Assembly (NCBI GenBank): GCA_022496185.1
Contig: WTXG01000454.1
Span: forward strand, 1 to 21,580
Reading direction: 5' to 3'
DNA from: Multifurca ochricompacta
Lineage: Eukaryota > Basidiomycota > Agaricomycetes > Russulales > Russulaceae
Length of the DNA: 21,580 nucleotides
Part shown: positions 1 through 7,770 of the stretch, in pieces
How positions within the stretch are numbered: position 1 is the stretch's first letter
Layout: each line of letters starts with the position of its first letter
Program-made: the position numbers and the translations under genes
Notes under the pieces: generated by a model
Seen by the model: only the letters and a program-made list of their open reading frames with translations
The model's database searches: none
Told to the model about the DNA's origin: nothing

Positions 1-110
1 TGTGTCGCACACCAACATGTCTCTCCACAAGGGTTCTCATGCATACATGGCATTTAAAATTGGTTTGGCAGCAATGTTGGAGTGGCTCCCAATGATTGTG
101 GAGGGAGGGG

Positions 111-884
111 TCATGCATACATGTCAGCATACCTTTCAGCAATAGTCTGGTACATGTCTCCCTTCTCCAACCTCTTCTGGATCTCTACCAGTTCCTGTTC
201 CACCTGGAACATTCCACTGGTCAACCTTGTCATCATCTTCACATGTTCTTTGTATTGTTTATTGAGCATTGTATGCAGTGTCAGATTCTTCTGCAGTCTC
301 ATTACCTCGGCTTTGAGATGCGGAAGGTGCATGTCATTTAGCACTTCATCTATCGCGAAGGCTCGGGAGTCGTCAGCCGCTAAATGTCTGAGCTGTTCGT
401 CACTCATTGTATGATGGAGACGACCCGTATATCTCTCCTCCAAATAGACTGGGGCTCCATAGACCAGGCTGTTCTTCTTCATGCATCCAGCCACATCCAT
501 CTCTCTGTTGGTGTAAAAGATGTACTTCGCTATGGCGACTTCTCCGTCGGCCATGGTAATTTTGAGAGGGAAGTACATAGATGAATTCGGGTTGTTGGCA
601 AAGAATGGGAACTCTGGGACTTCATCATCCAACTCCATCCCCAAGAGGTTGTTTGGGTGAGGTTCTTTGCAGTGGTCAAAGTCATTGTTGGGGTTGGGGG
701 ACTGGTTCTTGACTCGTGCTTCTGCAGCTTTGTAGTCAATAGGGGAGGAGGGATGTGTAGAGGGGTGAGCAGATGGAAAATTCTTGACAACTACGGTGGA
801 GGAAGTGAAGGTGTCGATGGCAGCATTGGCAGTGATGAAGGACATAATGGATTGTATGGTGTTAGAATGTTGCTGGGAGAGCAT
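111..884 (-). CDS. Extra ORF downstream of pol in gypsy copy 1, function unknown
   Basis: An open frame of 257 codons from the ATG at 882-884; the frame is in fact open from just after the pol stop (TAA, 921-923). The first third is low-complexity Ser/Thr/Pro/Asn-rich. The middle is compact, with YIFYTNRE and NSLVYGAPVY. The last ~80 residues are charged and helical-looking (AEVMRLQKN, EQELVEIQKRLEKG) and could form a coiled coil. No signal peptide or membrane segment is visible, so it does not look like an envelope. From memory of the group, agaric gypsy elements often carry such a post-pol ORF ending in a charged helix; that resemblance is not verified. It has no internal stop although gag and pol of the same element are full of them. 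It could be an element protein or a relic that escaped mutation by chance. Confidence 0.5.
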   Translation of the reverse strand: MLSQQHSNTIQSIMSFITANAAIDTFTSSTVVVKNFPSAHPSTHPSSPIDYKAAEARVKNQSPNPNNDFDHCKEPHPNNLLGMELDDEVPEFPFFANNPNSSMYFPLKITMADGEVAIAKYIFYTNREMDVAGCMKKNSLVYGAPVYLEERYTGRLHHTMSDEQLRHLAADDSRAFAIDEVLNDMHLPHLKAEVMRLQKNLTLHTMLNKQYKEHVKMMTRLTSGMFQVEQELVEIQKRLEKGDMYQTIAERYADMYA

Positions 885-920
885 GTACTGGGGAATTCGA
901 TGGGGTCTGGGGTCGTTCTT

Positions 921-3900
921 TTAACTGTTCTTGGGTGCCTCTGGATGTTGGGTATGGAACTCCAGATAAGGACTGGGGCAAAGATATCCCTGGCTGGTTC
1001 CCATGAGTTGTCAGAGTCTGGGAACCCCTTCCACTTAACTAGGTAGTGCAGTTTGGCCCTTGCCTCTTTGTCCTGAGTCTAGAATGCGTTCCACTTCCCA
1101 CTCCTCTTCTCCATCATAAGGTCAGGTGGAGGTCTGGGAAGTTTTCCCCATGAAGGGAGGTTTCCTTATATGGGGTCAGAAGCTTGGCATGGAAGAAGGA
1201 TGGATCTTCCATTTCAGCGCAGCTGCAGTTCATAGGACACATCTGACAGCTTCCTTTTGATCTGGAAGGGTCTGTGACATTGGGGCACTAGTTTGGCCGA
1301 GGGGTGTGACATGTGAATATTTCTTCCTTTGAGCCAGACCCAGTCATTGGCCTGATAAGGTGTGAACGTGCTTGGCTGTGCAGCTAGAAGTTCTTGTGCC
1401 TTTGCCAGATTTTCATTGGCTGATTGTCGTAAGTCTTCCCATTGGCGTATTCATTGGGTTACTGAAGGGACATTAGTGGGCTTATCTGTCCATGTGGTGC
1501 GTGGAGTCCAGCCCATGATAAGGGAAAAGGGAGTGGCTTTTGTTGTTCCATTGGGCCATGAGTTGTGAGCAAACTCTGTGGTTGACAGCCATTCTGCCCA
1601 ATCATCTTGTCAGCCATTGCACCAAAACCAAAGGTACTGTTCTAACCATTGGTTTGTTCACTCGGACTGTCCATCTGTCTGTGGATGATAGGCTGTAGAG
1701 ATGTTCTGTGTGATGTCTAACATCTTGCATAGAGCTTTAGCAAATGCCAATGTAAATGGGTATCTTGGTCGGATATGATCTTCTTGGGGAGTCCATAGTG
1801 GCAGTATACATGGTTCAGGTATAATTTCACCACTCCTTCGCCATGATGGTCTCGTTGCAGGGTATGAATAGGGCGCCTTGGAGCAATCATGGTCAGTGAT
1901 CATGAGGATGGTATCAAAGCCCTGTGACTTGGGCAGCTTGACAATAAAGTCCATAGCAATGGTCTGGAAAGGGGTTGATGAGATGGGAGTAATGGGGTGT
2001 ATTGGTGGGACTTTGGGTGTGTGTTAACCTTGTTTGCTTGACATGCTGCACACCCCTGCATGTAGTTTTCAACATCCTGTTTCATATTGGGCCACCAATA
2101 GTCTCTTTTGGCAAGGGCATAGGTGTTGGCGATGCCAGGGTGGCCAGCAGAGGGGAGATCTGGTGAAAATGGATCACCCCCCTCTTAATGTTGTCGCCAC
2201 CAGTGACAACAAGCCGATCTCCGTCTTTCCACCAAAGGCCACTGATTTCTTTTAAGTTGTGTGCTTCAGCCCATGAACAGCATAGTTCTTGGTTCATATT
2301 TTGTGAAACCTGTGCCCATAGGTCCATGTCATGGAGACTGACATGGCAGTCTTTGCAAATACTTCCTCTGGGAGAACAATAATGTCATTATTGTCATCCT
2401 CTCCTGTATGCATATCTGGCCTGTGCACAGCGCATCTGCTCTAGCATTCTGGCTTCCTGCAATGTGTTTCAAGGTGAAGTTATATTCTTCTAACTCCAGG
2501 ACTTCCCGTGCCACGTGTCAACTGATTTTATGGGGTTCTTTCCAATACAGTAGGTTGGAATGGTTGGTGTGAATGATGGTTTTATGAGGAGTCCCTGCCA
2601 GGTAGGGTTGCCAGTGTCATAGTGCCTTGACTATGGCTAAGAGTTCCCTGTCCCAGATGTCATAGTTTCACTCCACTGGTGAGAAGGTTTCGGAGTAGTA
2701 TGCCACTGGGTGAAGTATTTGCACAACATCTCTTTGGTATAATACTGCCCCATTTGCAAAGTGAGAGGCATCCACTTCCAACTCAAAGGGCTGACTTAAA
2801 TCTGGTTGGATAAGTACTGGTTCTGAGCCAACGAGGTTCCTAATCTGCTTGAATGCCTGCTGCTGTACTGTATCCCAACGCCATGGCACATCCTTTTTCA
2901 ATAGGTCATTCAATGGTTGTGCGATGCCTGAAAACCCCTTGACAAAGCGTCAGTAGAAGTTACAGAACCCAATGAATGATCAGACATCCTTGACACAGGT
3001 CAGTACAGGCCATTCCAAATCCCTTGTACTTTAATGGGATCCATGTGCACTTGTCCTCCTTCTAAGATAACTCCTAGGTACTCAACACTTCGTTGTTCGA
3101 AGGAGCACTTGGCTGGCTTGAGGTACAGGTTGTGTTCATGTAATATATCCAGTACCTGATGCACTTGCTCTCGATGGTGGTTTAAGTTGTCTGGGGTGGC
3201 TACTAAGATGTCGTCCATGTAGACTACCACTTCACTGGTAAGAATGAGATCATGGAAGATGTGGTTCATCATGGATTGAAACATTGCTGGCAAATTCGTG
3301 AGACCAAAGAACATGATGTTTGGTTCAAACAACCCTTGGTTTGTTTTAAATGCTGCTTTGCACTGGTCACCTTCTTTGATCCTGACATTATTGTAACCCC
3401 ATCGCATGTCCATCTTTGAGAAGAGGGACTTGTCCCTCATGGTGTCAATGAGCTCAGAGATGAGTGGCAGGGGGTAGGCATTTTTCACAGTGTGAGCATT
3501 GATTCACCATAGTCCTGGACCAGTCATAGCTTGCTGTCCTTCTTTTTGATAAAGAAGAAGGGCGAGGCATACTGTGACTTGGATGGGCGAATGTACCCTT
3601 TTGCCAAATGTTCTTTGAGAAATTCTGTCAGCGCAACCTGTTTGGATTGGGACAGTGGATAAATTTTGCAATCTATTGCCGCTGGCATATCAGGGAGCAG
3701 ATCTATGGTGTGATCCCATGGTCGGGAAGGTGGAAAGCGCTGTGACTCTTCTTCAGAGAATAATTTCCAATGCCAGTGATAGGCACTCAGTACTATGTCG
3801 CTGTAAGTCTTCTCTGTCTGCCCTTGTATTGCCTTCTGGGCTAATTCTGACACTTTGGTGACATAACAGCACCCAGGTCTTCTTTGTCTGTACTTGTGGC

Positions 3901-4378
3901 TTTTACTGTCAGATGTCTGATCGCGTAATCATAGCCTATAGATGTAATGATGGTTGGATATGAATCTTTGTCCATTGTCACATCGCCCAGTTGATCTTTG
4001 GTTCAAATGCAGCGAGCCACAGATATCCCAGGATGAGGTCTTTGTCCCCTAGGTTGGTGATCAGAAAACAAATGACCTTCACTGTTTCCCCCACTTGAAC
4101 ATTCAGGTCAGTATAGTGTGTGATTCTTCCAGTGCGATTGGCTGTTCCATCAATATTCCAGATATTCTTTTCCTGAGGAAGAGTCATCATCCCCAGGCTT
4201 AAGGTCTTTATTAGTTGCGGACTAATGAAATTGTCTGTGGCTCCAGAGTCCACTAAAATGTCTCAGTCAGCCGTCCTCTGTGTAGTCTTGAAATGAACTG
4301 GTATTTTCAATGATTTGAATCGACTAGTATACACAGAGGTAACATGGAGTGCTCATGCCCAGGCCAATGGGGTAGAGC
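921..4378 (-). pseudogene. pol: pol of gypsy copy 1 (PR-RT-RH-IN-chromodomain), broken
   Basis: Domains from 5' to 3' on the minus strand: aspartic protease about 3978-4280 (ILVDSGATDNF at its start); reverse transcriptase about 3000-3860 with YMDD at 3210-3221; RNase H about 2400-2920 (ELEVDASHFANGAVL); integrase about 1650-2330 with a CxxC half of the H2C2 finger and a core beginning MDFIVKLP; GPY/F-like region about 1250-1400; chromodomain about 950-1080 (LHYLVKWKGFPDSDNSWE), ending at TAA 921-923. In-frame stops include TGA at 4263-4265, 2668-2670 and 2518-2520, and another after KKKDSKL near 3525, where the family has Arg. Frameshifts occur near 3500 and elsewhere, and the integrase DD35E core is discontinuous. 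The polyprotein is dead. Confidence 0.9.
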
Positions 4379-6053
4379 TTAACAAAAATCCTTCTTTGCG
4401 AACACCTTCTCGACAAGGATGGCATGCACTTCCTCACTTTCCTTCATCATATTTGCCCATATATCTTGGGCCTTCTCTTCTTTGGTTTGTTTGTCTGCAG
4501 CTGGTGGGTTATTATGGACGGGGGCTGCAGGCACAGTAGTTGCTTCTGCAACTCATACCCCCTTCTTTGGGCAGTCCCAGGACATGTGTCCTTGCCCTTT
4601 ACAGCGGAAACACCACCCTTCCTTCATCAGCATCTGTCACTCATCTTCTGTGAGTGTGGCTCTTGCCTGCACTCTGTCTGCTGAGGTATCCATCGCATTG
4701 GGATCCCTCTGGGTAGTGTGCATTGGTTTGACCCCAAACACTGCTTTCCACTGTTCTTGAGTCTTTCCTTTCTTTGTGTCGACTCCAAATCAAGTTTGGA
4801 AGTCAAGATAGTCCTGCTGCTGTCGTTGAGCAGCATCAACCCATTCATCCCAGTCATGGGGGTGGTGAATTGAATAATGTTTTTGATGAGTGGGTTTGGC
4901 AACCCTTGGGAAAAGAGGTCTAAGGTTGCTTCCTCATCCATGTCATAGCCTGCTCGATTTGCCAGACTTCAGAACTTCACCACATAGGCATCAAGGTCTC
5001 CCTTCTCCATCTGCAGGGACTTCAATTCCCTGGCTGCTTTTTGCTTCACTTGTCCATCGGTGAACGTGTCTTTGAACCTTTGGGCAATGGTTTCCCATAG
5101 GCCTTCACTGGTAGTACAGTGTCCACCTTCTACCTGCTCATTCAGCCATTCAAGCTGTTCCATCATCCAATCATCAACTGTGTCACCCCTGATAAGTGAA
5201 AGGAAGAGGTTGGCACATTGGAAGGGGTTGATGATTTGGGCAACATCATGATTGAAGTTCTTGAATGTGGTGAACTCCAGCATAAACTTCTTGCTCTGGG
5301 AGTGATCTCCTGTGAAGGTCTGGGGCAAGATTCCTGAAAGACATCCAGATGGTGGAGGGATGTTTGGGATAACAGGGGGAGGAGGAGGAGGAGGAGGAGC
5401 GGGGTCAGGGAGTTGGGCAGCAATGGTCAACATGTTTTGGTGGAATGGGGTGATAGTATCAGAGGATTGTATTGATATCTGGGGAGTTGTCAAAGCAGGG
5501 GCTCTGATCATGACAACTGCAGGTGCAACCAGGGGTGTAGGCAATGCTAATACTGGTGCGTCTTCACTATTTTCTTTGATGTATTCTTCTGGTTCTGAGT
5601 CAGTGATGATTGCAGGTGGGTTCTCTCTCCACAGTCCAAGACCAAATTCTACAGGAGCGGGAGTGGTAGTGACCCACAAATGCTTGCTCTCTGAGTATTG
5701 GATACAATACCAGACTCTTTTTTTGTCATTGTATTCTACTGGTTGGTATCTTCCATCATGATAGACGTAGTATCCAAACTCAGATTCAAAGTCTTTCCAG
5801 ACAGCAGAGCCAAGTGTCTGTTGTGAAAGATTATTCTTGTCTCTGCAGTCAATGAGCTCTTCTTTGAACAAGGTCTGACTGTGGCTGGACGAAGCCACAA
5901 TGGAAGGAGACTCGACTTGATGTTATGTCCGGTGCAGGACGTTCCACATGACTTGTGTGACAGCATATTGTTCGTGATCAGATAAGAAACCAATAAGGCC
6001 TCTTGGAGTAAAGTGGGGCAAGTCAAAGTCAAAGGGGCTGTTCCCTAAGACAA
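4379..6053 (-). pseudogene. gag: gag of gypsy copy 1, broken
   Basis: The longest intact stretch is 4969-5898 (309 codons). It holds a retrotransposon capsid-like region (FMLEFTTFKNFNHD; NLFLSLIRGDTVDDWM; LETIAQRFKDTF-like helices) after a proline-rich linker in which a (GGA)n run at about 5377-5399 encodes poly-Pro. The CCHC knuckle (CX2CX4HX4C) is intact at 4571-4612. The frame continues upstream to about 6053 but is cut by TAA 5923-5925, a stop shared with copy 2, and it is also cut by TGA 4969-4971 and a frameshift near 4850. No convincing ATG start remains. The gag frame ends at TAA 4379-4381, just after the AAGAAGG stretch that corresponds to the slippery site of copy 2. Confidence 0.88.
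5377..5399. repeat. (GGA)n microsatellite coding poly-Pro in gag
   Basis: Uninterrupted GGA triplets on the plus strand. Read on the minus strand they give a run of proline codons in the gag linker. Copy 2 has only a short Pro/Ala stretch at the same place, so the run expanded in copy 1. Confidence 0.8.
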
Positions 6054-6368
6054 TGTTGAGCAGAAAGGTGTCAGAAACACCGAGATGGACAAGTTGTTGA
6101 ACACAGAAGATGTTCAGTGATGCTTCAGGCATCAGGTGATTAGATTAGCTGCTTTGTAGATTAGATTAGATTCCGGAGTTTCGGACTTTTACTATATCTT
6201 TATTACTTTCTTTCTCACATTCCGCAGTAGCTGACTGATACACCATGTAACATGTGATTTCTGTAGTGGCCAATGGCCTTTCTCCCTCATGTTTATTATT
6301 TGGACTTTGTCTGGCACTTGTGGACTTATTCCCAGTGTGCACAGACCATTCCCCCTGGCCCCCATGGG

Positions 6369-6376
6369 TATATAAG
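6369..6376 (+). promoter_or_regulatory. TATA box of solo LTR-B
   Basis: GGGTATATAAGGGTGTCTG context, identical in the second LTR-B (20383-20390). The hairpin follows about 20 bp downstream, so it would lie near the 5' end of the transcript. Confidence 0.6.
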
Positions 6377-6396
6377 GGTGTCTGTTTCGTCTCTTC

Positions 6397-6426
6397 CACT
6401 TCAGAGTTTCTTCAACCTCTGAAGTG
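6397..6426 (+). other. Conserved hairpin in LTR-B
   Basis: CACTTCAGAG and CTCTGAAGTG form a perfect 10-bp stem around the loop TTTCTTCAAC. In the other LTR-B (20410-20440) the stem is 11 bp and still perfect, while the loop reads TTCTTCTTC. The last stem base overlaps the GT of the intron-like donor. Confidence 0.7.
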
Positions 6427-6691
6427 TAAGTTCTACTATACTTTCTACCATACCTTTGACTAACCGTCTCTTGTAGATACTTGTCTTTCTAGGTCAGTAG
6501 AATAGTAATACAGAGTTTCTTCAACCTCTGAAGTATACTTGTCTTTCTAGCCTAAACCGCTAACCTCACAGTCAGTATGCTGCGCACATGCCTGTTTCAC
6601 ACAAGTCAGAGATTCAAAGGGAATGTCCAGAAGACAAGCACCAATGTATTCAATAAGTTGAGTCTGAGGTCTACAATGTAGTTACAGCAGA

Positions 6692-6699
6692 CTTATATA
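6692..6699 (-). promoter_or_regulatory. TATA box of LTR-A (copy 1)
   Basis: TATATAAG on the minus strand, inside LTR-A and conserved at the matching position in copy 2 (14412-14419). It marks the likely U3/R boundary of the element promoter. Confidence 0.6.
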
Positions 6700-7010
6700 C
6701 GTAATCAAATGAGCATTTAAAGATAAGATAACACGGAGTCATGTGGGCCCAAATATATGAAAGTGGAGGGTGTAGAGCCTCACTTCTGATAGGGAATTAA
6801 GTAAGTGTCTGGTCGTAATGATAAGGAGATAAGAGAACAATCATAAACAAAGCGGCATAAACAAAGACAAAGGTGGTCACAGGGAAGGGAGCAAGGCACG
6901 TGACAGGTCCCAGGAAGGAGACATAATCAAGAAATGTAGCATAGGGGGAAGGGCAGGGTCATCATTGGGGATAGTGAAGAAAAGTGGGTTGCTAGGCAAG
7001 GGTCATAACA

Positions 7011-7078
7011 GAAGTACCACTTGTTTTCTAGCCTTACATGCTAACCACACAGTTAGTCACTATGCATCATGACTGTTT
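7011..7078 (+). repeat. Tail fragment of an older LTR-B
   Basis: From GAAGTACCACTTG to GACTGTTTA it aligns with the last ~70 bp of both LTR-B copies (CTAGCC..., GCTAAC..CACAG, GACTGTTT). It stops before the terminal CA. Gypsy copy 1 abuts it exactly after GAAGT, which suggests that copy 1 inserted into this LTR-B. Confidence 0.7.
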
Positions 7079-7082
7079 AATA

Positions 7083-7258
7083 ATTTCTACTGATTTTGAT
7101 GATTGCTATTGCACTTGTACATGCTGTTGAAAGCCATGGCCTGAGCCAGTGGCTTTGGCTTTTAGCTTCTCTGAGCCAGGCCAAAGCCCTTGCTGGGCTG
7201 TCACAATGGCCTGGCTTGGCCTGGCTTCTGGCTTTGAGCCAGGCCAGGCACATCACTA
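7083..7258 (+). mobile_element. hAT-type MITE, right half only
   Basis: Matches the right part of the complete MITE at 15909-16410, from ATTTCTACTGATTTT through the GGCC/TTGGCC-rich subterminal region to the terminal ACATCACTA. The left half is missing; the fragment abuts the LTR-B tail. Confidence 0.75.
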
Positions 7259-7265
7259 TTACATA

Positions 7266-7676
7266 GGTAACCCCCAGGTGACCCATGGGTTACCTGTACC
7301 CATAGCAACAGGTACAGGTACAGGTATGGGTACCAATGAAGATTAGTGATGTGCCTGGCCTGGCTCAGAGAAACTAAAAGCCAAAGCCACCAGCTCAGGC
7401 CGCAGCTTTCAACAGCACATACAGGTGCAATAGCAATTGTCAAAATCAGTAGAAATCTGATCACAAAGTGGTTGATTTGGGTCACATGATCATGTTTATC
7501 ATGGCATTTCAAACTTTTTCTTTGATATAGCTTTGCAATATGTAACACACCAAGTCAGATTTGGATTAGCTGAACTATAACTACTAGCTATATGTCATAA
7601 AATTTTCTCTGCCAAAAGCCATGGCTTGGGCCAAGCTGGGCCAGAACATCACTAATGAAGATACCTGGGGGTTACC
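7266..7676. repeat. 92-bp foldback with 14-bp inverted ends, split by a MITE
   Basis: GGTAACCCCCAGGT (7266-7279) is the exact reverse complement of 7663-7676. Without the MITE at 7344-7654 and one target duplication the element is 92 bp. An inner inverted pair, GTACCCATA and TATGGGTAC, and a short ACAGGT repeat lie inside. It may be a very small foldback transposon; no clear target duplication was found. Confidence 0.5.
7344..7654 (-). mobile_element. hAT-type MITE, complete 311-bp copy
   Basis: Ends TAGTGATGT and ACATCACTA, flanked by perfect 8-bp duplications ATGAAGAT (7336-7343 and 7655-7662). An 8-bp duplication with TAGTGATG-like ends is the signature of the hAT superfamily. Relative to the 502-bp copy at 15909-16410 it lies in opposite orientation and lacks much of the GGCC-rich subterminal sequence. 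It has no coding capacity. Confidence 0.93.
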
Positions 7677-7770
7677 CCTGCTATTCACTACATGTAACAA
7701 TTTGGCATGAACTAAATGTTACTTACAGAACTGGCAGTTATACATGATTACAGAAGTTATAGTCCCTGGA

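Larger units (their letters stand above)
6095..6601 (+). mobile_element. Solo LTR-B (copia type) inserted in LTR-A of gypsy copy 1
   Basis: 507 bp, from TGTTGAACACAG to TGTTTCACA, flanked on both sides by CAAGT (6090-6094 and 6602-6606). Removing it with one duplication restores collinearity with the LTR-A of copy 2. It is homologous over its whole length to 20122-20620, which is followed by a half-tRNA(iMet) primer site; that identifies the family as Ty1/copia. It contains TATATAAG (6369-6376), a 10-bp hairpin (6397-6426) and an intron-like segment (6426-6476). Confidence 0.93.
1..7010 (-). mobile_element. Ty3/gypsy chromovirus, copy 1 (decayed; 3' end outside window)
   Basis: On the minus strand the order is 5' LTR, gag with a CCHC knuckle, protease, reverse transcriptase, RNase H, integrase, chromodomain: the Ty3/gypsy order with the chromovirus C-terminus. 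Domains are recognisable by DSGAT (4236-4250), YMDD (3210-3221) and the integrase string AYHPQTDGQSE. The frame is broken by stops and frameshifts, so the copy is non-functional. No LTR is found at 1-110, so the 3' LTR must lie left of position 1. The 5' LTR begins at 7010 (minus) directly against the sequence GAAGT of an older LTR-B tail. It is the same family as the plus-strand copy at 12848-20121. Confidence 0.93.
6054..7010 (-). repeat. LTR-A, 5' LTR of gypsy copy 1, split by a solo LTR
   Basis: On the minus strand it starts TGTTATGACCC at 7010 and ends CTCAACA at 6054. Without the insertion at 6095-6601 and its 5-bp duplication it is 445 bp, against 444 bp for the collinear LTR of copy 2. 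The ends share TGTT/AACA inverted termini. A TATA box (TATATAAG on the minus strand) is at 6692-6699. The plus-strand neighbour GAAGT (7011-7015) is the candidate target duplication; its partner should lie left of the window. Confidence 0.85.

Noticed and set aside
5312..5761. 149-codon plus-strand frame with a poly-Gly run
   Set aside because: Antisense shadow of gag; the Gly run is the (GGA)n microsatellite coding Pro on the real strand.
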